DNA of 64,000 nt, taken from JANSYL01 sp965229695. Its GTDB lineage: Bacteria; Pseudomonadota; Alphaproteobacteria; Rhodobacterales; Rhodobacteraceae. Made by a program: the position numbers and the translations under genes. Shown here in pieces: positions 45,121 to 54,327 of the stretch (position 1 is the first letter of the stretch; the number at the start of each line of letters is the position of its first letter). The DNA lies in the NCBI GenBank assembly GCA_965229695.1, contig OZ245921.1, positions 1,488,001 through 1,552,000 of the forward strand. The letters are read 5' to 3'. The notes below the pieces were generated by a model that was not told the DNA's origin, ran no database searches, and saw nothing but the letters and a program-made list of their open reading frames with translations.

Positions 45121-46041
45121 ATGGCTGGAACAGAAGAGAACTCGATTGTCTACCCAGAACTGATAATGCCAGATTCTGTAGAACGGGAAACTGTAGTAGT
45201 TTGGAGCTTGGGGCTGTCGCTTGACGCTGACATATTCCGCCCCAAGGACCTCGAAGAAAACGACAAGCGACCGGCAGTTGTCATGTCGCACGGTGTGGGA
45301 GGTGACAAGCTAACCTGCGAGCGTTACGCGGCGGCTTTCGCTGAAGCGGGGATGATCGCAATTTCGTTTAGTCAGGCAAGCTGGGGCGCATCACAGGGCC
45401 GACTGATGATCGTGGAAAAACTGACAGACTTTGATGACAAGTTCGAGGCCACGGCAAAGGTTCGTATGGCCAACGAACTGCTCGACCCAATGGATTGGGT
45501 GTCCTGCTATTTGTCGGCTCTAGACTATTTGGAAGGTGAGCCGAACGTCGATGAAGCCAGAATTGGAGCTTGGGGCACAAGCTTTGGCGGGGGTACGGCG
45601 TTCTATGCGACGGCACTGGATGATCGGCTCAAGGCGCTATCGATTCAAGTGCCAGCAGTTTTCAACACACAAGAACAGATGGTACCTGCAGCGAGATTCC
45701 GGGCGCGGCAGATCGCGCGCGGGGAAACAGCTCCAATCCCGCAGGGTCCGCCCGACGTTCTCCCCGGTCTTCGCGGTACGCCACATTTTGGCCGGTTCTT
45801 ACAGTACAAAGTTGGCGATCAGGCCGAGTTGATAAATGTTCCAACCCAGATATTGGTGGCAGGGAACGAAGAGATGTTTGCAAACGACATAAGCGGCGGC
45901 GCTGCGTATAAGCGGCTACAGGAGCGCGGCGTTGAAAGCTATTATGAAGAGATACCTGGGATCGACCATTACGGCATCTACTTCGATGGCTACGAACGTA
46001 GCTGCGAACGCGCCTTGGAGTGGTTCAAAACGCATCTGTAG
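45121..46041 (+). CDS. alpha/beta hydrolase (dienelactone-hydrolase-like)
   Basis: A 306-aa alpha/beta hydrolase: VVMSHGVGGDKLT (oxyanion loop HG), nucleophile Ser in IGAWGTSFGGGTAFY, acid in a late strand (QILVAGNEEMFA) and catalytic His in PGIDHYGIYFDGYERS. Closest in style to bacterial dienelactone hydrolase or polyketide-type hydrolases. ATG at 45121 has GGAGG 8 nt upstream (an ATG five codons earlier is also open). No signal peptide. Substrate unknown. Confidence 0.78.
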   Translation: MAGTEENSIVYPELIMPDSVERETVVVWSLGLSLDADIFRPKDLEENDKRPAVVMSHGVGGDKLTCERYAAAFAEAGMIAISFSQASWGASQGRLMIVEKLTDFDDKFEATAKVRMANELLDPMDWVSCYLSALDYLEGEPNVDEARIGAWGTSFGGGTAFYATALDDRLKALSIQVPAVFNTQEQMVPAARFRARQIARGETAPIPQGPPDVLPGLRGTPHFGRFLQYKVGDQAELINVPTQILVAGNEEMFANDISGGAAYKRLQERGVESYYEEIPGIDHYGIYFDGYERSCERALEWFKTHL

Positions 46042-46069
46042 AAAACGAAACCGTTCTTTGGGAAAAGGA

Positions 46070-46093
46070 GCATCCAGCCCGCGGGCTGGATGC
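46070..46093. terminator. perfect 24-bp palindrome (terminator or operator)
   Basis: GCATCCAGCCCG and its exact complement CGGGCTGGATGC abut without a loop, 28 bp after the hydrolase stop. No T run follows, so a rho-independent terminator is possible but not certain. The rest of 46042-46490 holds the AT-rich promoter region of the next gene and no supported frame. Confidence 0.5.
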
Positions 46094-46490
46094 AACCCAG
46101 ACAGCCCGGGTCACTTCGATTGAGTTCTATACGATACCAGCAACGTTCGTCGGCGATGAATACTAGATGGAGCAATATGCCAAACAACTGCCCTCGTCTC
46201 CTGGCCTGCGGTGCGCTCGAAACGGGTCGGTCATGCCGTGTTATGATCAATAACCTACTCTGGTTTTCGGTATTTCATACCGTCTTGCCAAACAGCCCAA
46301 ATTCTCTGGAGGTATCGATTTAGAGATCATTAAAACCGCGCCATGCGATCATCTGAAGTTGGCACGAAGATGTGGCTATTGGATAAGCATCTCGCTGGTT
46401 TCAACCTCCAAAAAAACGGCACCGTTCGTAGCGGCGCGCGCTCAATAAAGTATTACCAGTTGGAATAGCAGTAAGAGAATAGAATAAACC

Positions 46491-47180
46491 ATGATCGATT
46501 TTGAGATGGCAGACGCATCACATGACAACCACCTTCGTAGAGAGCTCGTGCACCGCTTCAGAAACAGTGCTCAGATGATGTCTAGCATCTTTAACCTACA
46601 GCGGCTCAATATCGACAAGCTCAGCGCCCAAGAAATAGATTTAAAAAAGGAGCTGCTAGATATTAACCGACGACTAATGACTATTGCGCAAATCCACCAG
46701 GGACTCGAGTGGGTTAATGGCTCATCAAAGCTCAATCTATCTCAGTTTATTAGGCACGCCGTTGCTCAAGTGGAGATCTTTTCAGATCAAAGCATCATTT
46801 GTGAGCTAGAAGGGCGGGAGGATTTATTGGACTTTGATCTTGGGCTTTCCTCGGGGATCGTTTTCAGCGAAGCACTTTCTTGTTTTGTAGCGCTGGATAA
46901 GAGAGCTACCGCTAGCAGACCGCCGATTCACATCTATCTATATAGCACCGACCGGCTAAGGCTCGAAATCTCGGCGAAAGGACGCAAGGCGCCTCGTGAG
47001 TTGATCAATGCGTCCAAACACTGCTTCGGATTGTGGCTAGCAGAAAGTCAAGTGCAATACGCCGACATCGATTTCGACATCGAACTACCGAATAAGCCGA
47101 GCGACGCTCTGCTGTTTCGATTAAATATACCAATGGACCAAACACATGACGTGTACGAGCAGTTTCCCAGAAAGCGTTAA
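46491..47180 (+). CDS. HisKA_2/HWE-like phosphotransferase with degenerate ATPase domain (ChpT-like)
   Basis: A 229-aa protein. The dimerisation/phospho-acceptor helix carries His21 in ELVHRFRNSAQMMSSI, the HisKA_2/HWE pattern. The ATPase-like half (residues 85-220) keeps the fold outline, but the N-box Asn is Cys131 (FSEALSCF) and the G1 Asp-x-Gly is replaced by AKGRK, so ATP binding is unlikely. That makes it look like ChpT-type histidine phosphotransferases rather than a kinase. It precedes a response-regulator gene by 36 bp. Confidence 0.66.
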   Translation: MIDFEMADASHDNHLRRELVHRFRNSAQMMSSIFNLQRLNIDKLSAQEIDLKKELLDINRRLMTIAQIHQGLEWVNGSSKLNLSQFIRHAVAQVEIFSDQSIICELEGREDLLDFDLGLSSGIVFSEALSCFVALDKRATASRPPIHIYLYSTDRLRLEISAKGRKAPRELINASKHCFGLWLAESQVQYADIDFDIELPNKPSDALLFRLNIPMDQTHDVYEQFPRKR

Positions 47181-47216
47181 ACCGCAAGGCATCTTGCACG
47201 CGCCCGAGGACCCTTC

Positions 47217-47960
47217 ATGCGAATTCTAGTTGTAGAAGATGAGATCATCACTGCGCTCGATCTTTCAAACATTATCGCCGAGCTCGGCCATGAGGTGGTT
47301 GGAAGGGCATCTGACTACGAGAATGCTTTATACCTAGCGAAAGTCGAGCTGCCGGAAATGGTGCTGGTTGACGTTTCACTTAAGGGAATGAAGGATGGGA
47401 TACAATTGGCTCAATCGCTTCGTGAAGATTTTGACTTGAAGATAATCTTCGTCACGGCCTTTTCTGATGGAGATACGATTCGGCGGGCAAAAGCTTATGA
47501 GCCCGACGGATATATAGTAAAGCCATTCACAAAAGAGGATGTGTTTGCCGCAGTTGAGTTGACGTCTGTTGGCAATACCTCTCCGCAGGGTTCTCGCCTA
47601 GATTCAGAATACGCTGGCACCAAACATAACGCGCCGACGGGTCTGCCGCCGCAGGTACTAAAAACTGTGCTTGGCTATATTGAGAAGCACTTTAACCGTG
47701 ATCTTCCTCTATCAGAGCTGGCAGATTTAGTGGGCCTTAACAAGGATTACTTTTCGACCCAATTCAAAAGAAGCTTGGGCACCTCACCATACCGCTACAT
47801 AGTTCACCAGAGACTTGAAGAAGCTAAGCGTCTTTTGCGCAATACGGAGTTGAGCATTGATCAAGTCGCCAATATGGTTGGTTACTCTAACCAAGCCCAT
47901 TTTTCAGCGGCTTTCAGAAAAGCTTTTGAGGTCACGCCTACGGAGTACAGGCGCGCGTAA
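47217..47960 (+). CDS. response regulator with AraC-type DNA-binding domain
   Basis: A 247-aa protein with an N-terminal receiver (VVEDEIITALDLSN, Asp52 in VLVDVSLKG, Lys in YIVKPF) and a C-terminal AraC/XylS double HTH (LPLSELADLVGLNKDYFSTQFKRSLGTSPYRYIVHQRLEEAKRLL ... IDQVANMVGYSNQAHFSAAFRKAF). Receiver-AraC fusions are uncommon in Alphaproteobacteria. Its receiver is the likely acceptor of phosphate from the upstream phosphotransferase. Confidence 0.88.
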   Translation: MRILVVEDEIITALDLSNIIAELGHEVVGRASDYENALYLAKVELPEMVLVDVSLKGMKDGIQLAQSLREDFDLKIIFVTAFSDGDTIRRAKAYEPDGYIVKPFTKEDVFAAVELTSVGNTSPQGSRLDSEYAGTKHNAPTGLPPQVLKTVLGYIEKHFNRDLPLSELADLVGLNKDYFSTQFKRSLGTSPYRYIVHQRLEEAKRLLRNTELSIDQVANMVGYSNQAHFSAAFRKAFEVTPTEYRRA

Positions 47961-48359
47961 CCTCGCGTTTCTATGAAACCGCTGAAATGCAATACCCAGG
48001 AAAGCTCGCAGATAAACCAACCACAGGCTGGCTAAACGGTTTTCAGTTTCTTTCCCCTCCTAACATAGCCCTTCCAAGGCTCTTGGCTCTCGCTGCTTCC
48101 TCACGGCGATAACTTCTGCCTCGGTGCGGTCGTGTGCGAGACTCGGTCAAGCTAACACGAAAAAAGTATCGGCGAGCGCTGCACCAGGTGCTCCTGATAG
48201 CGGTTTGACGCCTACGTCCTGAGGTCCGTCTGGCTGCGATACTTCGTCCATTTGCCTATTGGCGCTCTCGGCCGGGTTCGACTGTTTTGATGGACACACG
48301 CCCAGTTTGGAAGTAACTGCGTCGGGGGCGAAAACACCTAACTTCGAGGGATCGAGAAG
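47961..48359. other. intergenic region, no gene seen
   Basis: A small minus-strand frame (48147-48374) overlaps the start of the next gene but has no ribosome-binding site or recognisable sequence. No repeat or RNA gene was noticed. Confidence 0.4.
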
Positions 48360-49358
48360 TTGACAAAGAACCACGATAGTTCCGTTGGCGTGACGGACAT
48401 CGATTTCAAAGATTTGTTTGAATCCATTCCGATTCCAGCAATTGTCTTTGACAGGCAGGTGCGAATAGTCTTCACAAACTCGGCATTTCGAAACGCCATG
48501 GGAGGCGGGCCTGAAAAGCTTTCCGGTGGCAAATTAGAAGAGCTATTCCCTGATACTTCAGAACGTGTTGATCCTTTTCGTGACGCATTTATCAGGGCGC
48601 TAGACGGAGAAACTACTGAGTTAAATGCACAACCTTATCGCTATGTGGACGGCAACGGCGAACCCGGAATCCGATACTGGAGAGTCGTGCAAGCTCCGTA
48701 CTTTGACTCCAAGGGCAATATTACGCATGTGATTCAGATAGCCCAAGACGTCTCAAAGCAAGTCTCGGCAGAGCGGCGGAACGAAGTTATCACACGTGAA
48801 CTGGATCATCGCGTTAAGAATCTAATGACCGTTGTCAACGGTATAACTCGGCTTTCTTTGGAAAAATCGAAGTCCCTACATTCGTTCGCCAATTCTTTAT
48901 TGGCGAGATTTGAAGCGATGGCAAGGAACTATGCTAGGCTTTCAAGAGGCGATTGGGGTGGCATGGACGTTCGTAAGATCCTGACTGAAGAGCTGGAACT
49001 TCTGCTTGGTAGCGCCAAAAATCAGGTGCAGTTGAGTGGGCCAACCATCGAACTCACCATAGAAGCGACGAAAGATATCGGTTTGGTAGTTCATGAACTA
49101 CTTACCAACGCTTTAAAATATGGTTGTTTTAGTCAGGAGAGTGGTAGATTGGATGTTAGTTGGAAGCTGTCTGACGATAAGTTTAGGTTGGTTTGGGCCG
49201 AAAGTGGCCTAACCAATATCCGAGAACCCAATAAAGAAGGATTTGGAACGACACTGCTTTCCAACCTTACGACGCTCCGGGCAAGGGCAACCTACTTCCC
49301 GCAGGGTGTCTTGTATGAGATCGAGGCTGACTTAGTTGACTTCATCTCAGAAACTTGA
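48360..49358 (+). CDS. PAS domain HWE-family histidine kinase
   Basis: A 332-aa soluble kinase. A PAS domain (residues 15-135: IPAIVFDRQVRIVFTNSAFRNAMGGG ... IRYWRVVQAPYFDSKGNITHVIQIAQDVS) leads to an HWE/HisKA_2 acceptor with His150 (ELDHRVKNLMTVVNG), N box VHELLTNALKYG (Asn250), the W-x-E signature LVWAESG, and a G2 box EGFGTTLL. The start is TTG with GAGGG upstream, as no ATG fits. It probably feeds the phosphotransferase and receiver-AraC proteins encoded just upstream. Confidence 0.85.
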   Translation: MTKNHDSSVGVTDIDFKDLFESIPIPAIVFDRQVRIVFTNSAFRNAMGGGPEKLSGGKLEELFPDTSERVDPFRDAFIRALDGETTELNAQPYRYVDGNGEPGIRYWRVVQAPYFDSKGNITHVIQIAQDVSKQVSAERRNEVITRELDHRVKNLMTVVNGITRLSLEKSKSLHSFANSLLARFEAMARNYARLSRGDWGGMDVRKILTEELELLLGSAKNQVQLSGPTIELTIEATKDIGLVVHELLTNALKYGCFSQESGRLDVSWKLSDDKFRLVWAESGLTNIREPNKEGFGTTLLSNLTTLRARATYFPQGVLYEIEADLVDFISET

Positions 49359-49792
49359 TCGGCGGCCTTGGTCATACGGTATGTCAAAATCTCCCAAGGG
49401 TTTCCTTCTTCAGCCGGAACGTTTTCACACGGCCAGATTAATCCTCTTATACCCGTTTCCTTCTATCCAGGTTCGAAAGGACTAGAAGCTAGCATCCTTT
49501 GCTTCATTGCGACTGGATTGGTCGGTGCCTGGACAGTCGCTCATTTGCAAAGAGTGCTGCGAACCTGGCTGTTCCATCGTTTGGTTCGGAGCGTTGGCCG
49601 CGAGTAGAGCTCTCGTTTGGCCCAAGCGTCCAGCGCGCTTCGGTTCCCAAAGCCGAGTGTCGTCTGAGAGCGTCGCGGTAATGTCTAAGATAGCGTGATC
49701 CTCTGAAGGACGCATAGCAAGTGGTCGATTCTCGGGTCGCGGGATCATCTAGTTTAGCTGAGAGAATAAGGCACTTCGCAGCGCCGAAAGAG

Positions 49793-49883
49793 GTCATTTT
49801 TCGAAATCCAGAGGGCATTGTTGAAGAAACGAGGTCGAAAGCAGACACGAGATCGTTAAGCGACTAACCATCGGGTCAATACA
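49793..49883 (+). repeat. approx. 90-bp repeat, copy 2
   Basis: Copy of the 44850-44940 sequence, with the 24-bp identical core at 49818-49841. It ends about 45 bp before the MBL-protein gene. The interval 49359-49792 shows no gene I can support. Confidence 0.6.
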
Positions 49884-49926
49884 ACCAGAAGGATACTCCG
49901 GGCTCTAGACGGAAAGGTAGACCGCG

Positions 49927-51075
49927 ATGAGAAAGATAATCATTCCTGTAGTTGGGCTTGCGCTATTAGTTGGTCTTTTTTTCCTGTCGCCTGCCGCCTT
50001 TTGGGTGGCGGCTTTTGTCGCTCTGGCGCTCACGGCGTTGGCATTTTGGATCAAAGGTGGTGGGCAAGATGCCGAGGGCTCGATCCCGGGAAGATTGGAA
50101 GGCCCTGCATTTCGGATCTATGAGGCCGTGGTTCCAGGCAGCCCCTTGAAACTGTTACATTTTATATCGCAATCCAATGAAATCAACGTATCGTCGAGCC
50201 TGATCATGGGCGACGAAGAGGTGATCTGCGTTACAGCGCAGGCCACCAAATATGCTGCCGAGCGCCTTGCCGACGAAATTGAAAAGACCGGGCGCAAGCT
50301 GACCTATATCTATCTGGATCACGCGCATCTTGATCACTCGCAAGGCGCGACCATCCTTAAGCAGCGCTTTCCAGATGCCAAATGCGTGGCCGCGCCGAAA
50401 GTCGCCGAATTGCAACAGCTGCGTATGGACGCTGACGATGAGATGGCACGCAAGCGCTATGGCGACAACGCAGCCGTCCCATCACTGCCTTTCGAAGCTT
50501 TGGACACCGACAAGCTGATTTTGGAAGGCCGTGAGATCCAGCTTTGGCACGACCAATATGGCGATGTTGCCATCGGCAATGAGGATGAACCCCACACCGT
50601 GATGTACATCCCTGACCTCAAAGCCCTGTTGCCAACCGACATCTGTTATTTTGGCGCCCATATGATGCTGGGTGGCAGCACCGAAAAAAGCCGCGCGAAG
50701 TGGAAAGAACAGCTGCGCAGCTACAAGGAAATGGACCTTGAAGTGGTCATCCCGGGCCATGTCGTGCGCACTTGGGCCGACAAACTGACACCCAAAGCCG
50801 CCATCGACTATAGCCTGGGCTACATCGAAGACTATGAAGCCGTGCTCGCAAGCAGCAGTTCCTCGGATGAGGTGATTGAGAAGATGCTCACCAAATACCC
50901 CGAACAGGAACACACCTCCGCCCTCATCATCGGGACACGGTTGAATTTCGGAGAGGCGCATCGCCTGCTGTTTAATCCGAGGATCGAAGCGGTAGCTTCC
51001 GTTCTTCCCAAAGCGCTGGTCAAATGGGCGGACGGCAAGATCCTCGAACGCCGCCGCGCATCAGCGAATTTCTGA
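49927..51075 (+). CDS. membrane-anchored MBL-fold metallohydrolase
   Basis: This 382-aa protein has an N-terminal hydrophobic hairpin (about residues 3-42), then a metallo-beta-lactamase fold: the metal motif reads YLDHAHLDHSQG, a variant of HxHxDH with Asp at the first position. PGHVVRTW supplies a later His, and YFGAHMMLGG may supply another. The replaced first His is also seen in some glyoxalase-II-like relatives. AAAGG precedes the ATG. Substrate unknown. Followed by a hairpin. Confidence 0.78.
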   Translation: MRKIIIPVVGLALLVGLFFLSPAAFWVAAFVALALTALAFWIKGGGQDAEGSIPGRLEGPAFRIYEAVVPGSPLKLLHFISQSNEINVSSSLIMGDEEVICVTAQATKYAAERLADEIEKTGRKLTYIYLDHAHLDHSQGATILKQRFPDAKCVAAPKVAELQQLRMDADDEMARKRYGDNAAVPSLPFEALDTDKLILEGREIQLWHDQYGDVAIGNEDEPHTVMYIPDLKALLPTDICYFGAHMMLGGSTEKSRAKWKEQLRSYKEMDLEVVIPGHVVRTWADKLTPKAAIDYSLGYIEDYEAVLASSSSSDEVIEKMLTKYPEQEHTSALIIGTRLNFGEAHRLLFNPRIEAVASVLPKALVKWADGKILERRRASANF

Positions 51076-51091
51076 ATTGATCCGGAATTGA

Positions 51092-51111
51092 GATGGCCTT
51101 TCCGGGCCATC
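51092..51111 (+). terminator. small hairpin after the MBL gene
   Basis: GATGGCC (51092-51098) pairs with GGCCATC (51105-51111) across a 6-nt loop, 16 bp after the stop. No T tract follows, so it is a weak terminator candidate. Confidence 0.4.
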
Positions 51112-51193
51112 GCACTCTTCCAACCCTCAACCAGAGCTGACGATGCGGCATGTGCCAGCATCCCTAACGAGCTATCATTCTTGGAGACTTCCA

Positions 51194-51622
51194 ATGGCCA
51201 CTGACAAAAAGAACCGATTTGTCCCGATTTGGATCTGGGTTCTGATCGTGATCGATCTGATCCTTGTTGCGGGCGTCACAGTTGTCGGGATGCAAGACAT
51301 CACCGTGATGCATCCCGATCAGGCTGGAGCAACCTATCTCTCGTCTCTCTACATCACCCGCAACGTGATTGATGTGGTGGGCTTGGCGCTCGCGCTTTTT
51401 GTGTTTCGCAGCTACATCGCACTGTTTCTGGCCTTTCTGGCGCGCGTCATGACCGAGGTGTCAGACTTCTCGAACTCCTATTGGTTCGGTCGTGATCCCG
51501 AGATGATGACGGCAATCCCTTACCTCGTGGTGCTCATGGTCGTTCTTCCGACCATCGCGCTGATCGTCCTTTGGCCTCGAGTGCGCGAAGAAATCAGATT
51601 CTTGGCCGCCCGCGAACGGTGA
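51194..51622 (+). CDS. four-TM membrane protein (142 aa)
   Basis: From ATG 51194 (GGAGAC upstream), the protein has four hydrophobic helices (WIWVLIVIDLILVAGVTVVG; YITRNVIDVVGLALALFVF; YIALFLAFLARVMTEV; PYLVVLMVVLPTIALIVLW). The family is not recognised; it resembles small integral proteins encoded beside MBL or esterase genes. It lies 71 bp before the esterase gene and may be cotranscribed with it. Confidence 0.62.
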   Translation: MATDKKNRFVPIWIWVLIVIDLILVAGVTVVGMQDITVMHPDQAGATYLSSLYITRNVIDVVGLALALFVFRSYIALFLAFLARVMTEVSDFSNSYWFGRDPEMMTAIPYLVVLMVVLPTIALIVLWPRVREEIRFLAARER

Positions 51623-51693
51623 GCCGCACCAACTCAGTTCTCTCACAGCAATTTGGGCCCGAAAGGATGGACCCGGCAAATGGAGATTTAGGT

Positions 51694-52731
51694 ATGTCCC
51701 GCATTACCCCCATCGCATCTACTGTCTTGGCCGCGACGCTTGTTTTCGCGCCAACGGCGCAAGCTCATGAGGTTCCCGCACCGATCCCAACGACGATTTC
51801 AGAGGCGGCGCAAGATTTCTACGCGAGCTTCCCCGATATTCGCGCCGCAGGCCCAATGCCTGGGCCGGAACAGACGGAGTTGTGGCAATTCGTCCAGAAC
51901 CGCGTGGCCGCGCAATATGACCCTCTGTACGGGGCAGCTCTGGCTCGGTTCGACGTGTCGGTCACGGAAATAGAGCTTGGCGATATCCCGGCGCTGGATG
52001 TTCGGCCTGACGGCTGGTCAGACAACGGGCAAGTCATCGTCTACACCCATGGCGGCGGCTACACGGTTCAAAACACCCGAACCACGCTTGGGGCGGCGGC
52101 GGCTGTTGCGTCTGCCACCGGGCTTCGGGTTGTCTCGCTAGACTACACGCTTGCGCCGCAGTCGCAGTGGGAAAACACACTGGCTGAGGTCACAGGCGCC
52201 TTTCAAGATTTACTCGGTCAAGGGTACGCCATGGATGACATCGCCATTTTTGGCGATTCTGCCGGTGGTGGCCTGGCCGCCGGGTCGGTTCTGAAAATGC
52301 GGGATGACGGCATGGGTCTGCCAGGGGCCATCGTGCTTTGGTCGCCTTGGTCTGACATCGACGTCACGCAAGGCGACACCTATGCAACGCTTGAGGCGGT
52401 TGATCCGATCCTTTGGGTGGATGGCATGTTGCGGCCCATGGCCTTAGCCTATGCTGATCCCGAAGACTTCCAGCACCCCTATGTCTCGCCAGTTCATGGA
52501 GACTATTCCGAAGGCTTCCCGCCTACACTAATCCAAGGCGGCACGCGCGAGGTCTTTCTGAGCAATTTCGTTCGCCACTACCAGGCCATAGACGCCGGTG
52601 GCCAAGAGGTAGTCTTGGACCTCTACGAAGGCATGCCGCACGTCTTCCAATACATCCTTCCCGATGCGCCAGAGGCAGCGCGTGCTGTCGATGAAACCGC
52701 TGATTTCATCCTCACCCATCTCGGCGGCTGA
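51694..52731 (+). CDS. secreted alpha/beta hydrolase (hormone-sensitive-lipase family)
   Basis: A 345-aa esterase with a signal peptide (MSRITPIASTVLAATLVFAPTAQA, then HEVP). The HSL oxyanion motif HGGGYT, nucleophile elbow IFGDSAGGGLAAG, a late acid region (DPEDFQHPYVSP) and catalytic His in GMPHVFQYI are all present. ATG at 51694 has GGAGATT upstream. The product should be periplasmic. Its substrate is probably a short acyl ester, not determinable here. Confidence 0.85.
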   Translation: MSRITPIASTVLAATLVFAPTAQAHEVPAPIPTTISEAAQDFYASFPDIRAAGPMPGPEQTELWQFVQNRVAAQYDPLYGAALARFDVSVTEIELGDIPALDVRPDGWSDNGQVIVYTHGGGYTVQNTRTTLGAAAAVASATGLRVVSLDYTLAPQSQWENTLAEVTGAFQDLLGQGYAMDDIAIFGDSAGGGLAAGSVLKMRDDGMGLPGAIVLWSPWSDIDVTQGDTYATLEAVDPILWVDGMLRPMALAYADPEDFQHPYVSPVHGDYSEGFPPTLIQGGTREVFLSNFVRHYQAIDAGGQEVVLDLYEGMPHVFQYILPDAPEAARAVDETADFILTHLGG

Positions 52732-52807
52732 GCCGGGATCCATCCAACGACAACCAGAAACCCATTCAGAACAATGACGTTCTGCCTATCCAAAGAAAGG
52801 TAAAATC

Positions 52808-53194
52808 ATGAACTCTGTCCTTCACAAAACATCCCTCATCTACATGGGCCTCGTCGCGCTGTTTTTGTCCTATCTCGGCATGAACTGGGCTTTCTTTCCT
52901 ACCGAACACATGGCTCGGGTTAGTATCACGGCCGGTGAAGTAGCCGCCATCAATACCCTAAAAAGCGTGATGGGTACTGCGCTTTTCGGGATGGTTGGCG
53001 CTTCCATCCTCTTCATCCTTGACCAGGAAAAGTGGTTCCGTACGCTCGTCCTGCTTGGCGGCATAATGGCGACCGTTCGCACCATCAGCCTGTTTGTCGA
53101 CGGGTTTCATGGCCGCATGGCTCTCTATGCTATTCTGGAGGTGCTGATCGTCGTCTTCGCGATACTAGGCAACAAAACGAAACCACAGAGCTAA
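52808..53194 (+). CDS. DUF4345-like small membrane protein
   Basis: A 128-aa protein with four hydrophobic helices (SLIYMGLVALFLSYLGMNWAFFP; TLKSVMGTALFGMVGASILF; FRTLVLLGGIMATVRTISLFVDG; YAILEVLIVVFAILGN). The FFP segment after helix 1 and a RTISLFVDG-type motif fit DUF4345. AAAGAAAGG precedes the ATG. It ends 114 bp before the left end of an IS element. Function unknown. Confidence 0.65.
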   Translation: MNSVLHKTSLIYMGLVALFLSYLGMNWAFFPTEHMARVSITAGEVAAINTLKSVMGTALFGMVGASILFILDQEKWFRTLVLLGGIMATVRTISLFVDGFHGRMALYAILEVLIVVFAILGNKTKPQS

Positions 53195-53375
53195 TCCGGA
53201 TGCGATACCTCGGCCGCTGGCATGAGCGATGGCAAAGCCACCGAACTCTTGTGTCAGCGGCTTGACCGCCAGCCTATTGATATTAAAAACGTAGGTTTTG
53301 TGCGAAGTGACCTGCCCCCCGAAACTTCCCTCGTTCTGATGTAGAGTTTGCTTAACCTTCTGAAGGAGCAAACGA

Positions 53376-53639
53376 ATGCGAAAGAGCCGTTTCACCGAGG
53401 CGCAGATCATCGGGATGATCAAGGAACAGGAAGCTGGAATGCCGACGACTGAGGTTTGCCGCAAGCACGGTCTCAGCCAGGGCACGTTCTACAAGTTCAA
53501 ACCGAAGTATGGGGGCATGGAGGTGTCCGGCGCAGCCAAACTGAGGTCGTTGGAAGACGAGAATGCCAAGCTTAAGCGGCTGCTGGCCGACACGATGCTG
53601 GACAACGTCGTGCTGAAGGATTTGCTGGGAAAGAGCTGA
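53376..53639 (+). CDS. IS3-family transposase OrfA (truncated element)
   Basis: An 87-aa HTH protein (MRKSRFTEAQIIGMIKEQEAG ... VCRKHGLSQGTFYKFKPKYGG) with a leucine-zipper-like C-terminus (LEDENAKLKRLLADTMLDNVVLKDL), as in IS407/IS2-type OrfA proteins. AAGGAGC precedes the ATG. OrfB lies in the -1 frame, normally reached by ribosomal frameshift. OrfA is intact, but without OrfB the element cannot transpose alone. Confidence 0.88.
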   Translation: MRKSRFTEAQIIGMIKEQEAGMPTTEVCRKHGLSQGTFYKFKPKYGGMEVSGAAKLRSLEDENAKLKRLLADTMLDNVVLKDLLGKS

Positions 53640-53641
53640 CG

Positions 53642-53992
53642 ACGCCGAGTGAGCGGCGAGAGGCAGCGCGTCGCGCGATGCGGGATCATGACATCTCGCT
53701 GCGTCGGGCCTGCCGACTTGTCGGTGTCGATCCGAAGACGGTCCGGCGCGAACGCCCGCCGGATAATCCCGAGATACGCAAGGAGATGAAAGCCGTCGCG
53801 GCCAAGCGCCGTCGCTTCGGCTACCGGCGGATCGGGGTAATGCTGGAGCGCAACGGAATGATCATGAACCACAAGAAGCTGTATCGGCTTTACACCGAGG
53901 AAAAGCTGGGCGTCAGGCGACGACGAGGTCGGAAACGGGCGCGTGGATCGCGGACGCCAATGCCAGAAGCACTGAGACCCGGCGAACGATGG
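53642..53992 (+). pseudogene. IS3-family transposase OrfB, truncated
   Basis: About 117 codons of the OrfB N-terminal HTH region remain (RDHDISLRRACRLVGVDP ... RRFGYRRIGVMLERNGM ... GVRRRRGRKRARG). The DDE catalytic core is missing: the frame runs into the second IS at 53993 and stops at 54031. Confidence 0.85.
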
Positions 53993-54048
53993 TGGTCTTC
54001 CCCCACTGAAGTGGTCCTCCGCTATGTTTAGTAAAACGGAGGAAGACC

Positions 54049-54327
54049 ATGGCAAACAAGCGACCCAAGCCCGAAGAGATTGTCACGAAGTTATGGCAAG
54101 TTGAGGTTCTGACTGGGCAAGGTATGCCGCGTCTGGATGCAATCCGGCAGATTGGCGTCACTGAACAGACGTACTACCGTTGGAAGAAGAAGTACGGTGG
54201 AATGGGGACGGACCAGCTGAAGGAACTCAAGCGTCTGCAGAAAGAGAACGAACGATTGCGCAAAGCCGTTTCTGATTTGACGCTGGATAAGCTGATCCTG
54301 GCGGAAGCTGCGAAGGGAAACTTCTGA
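54049..54327 (+). CDS. IS3-family transposase OrfA
   Basis: A 92-aa HTH protein (KPEEIVTKLWQVEVLTGQGM ... IGVTEQTYYRWKKKYGG) with a coiled-coil end (ELKRLQKENERLRKAVSDLTLDKLILAEA). GGAGGA precedes the ATG. OrfB follows in the -1 frame. Confidence 0.9.
   Translation: MANKRPKPEEIVTKLWQVEVLTGQGMPRLDAIRQIGVTEQTYYRWKKKYGGMGTDQLKELKRLQKENERLRKAVSDLTLDKLILAEAAKGNF

Larger units (their letters stand above)
53308..53992 (+). mobile_element. IS3-family element, 3'-truncated
   Basis: The left end starts near TGACCTGCCCCCCGAAACTT (53308), typical of IS3-family termini, followed by orfA and about one third of orfB. The element stops abruptly at 53992, where a second IS3-family element begins. Its right part is not found on the other side, so it was lost. 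Confidence 0.8.

Noticed and set aside
48147..48374. Minus-strand 75-aa frame ahead of the PAS-HWE kinase
   Set aside because: No ribosome-binding site, no recognisable domain, and it overlaps the kinase start.
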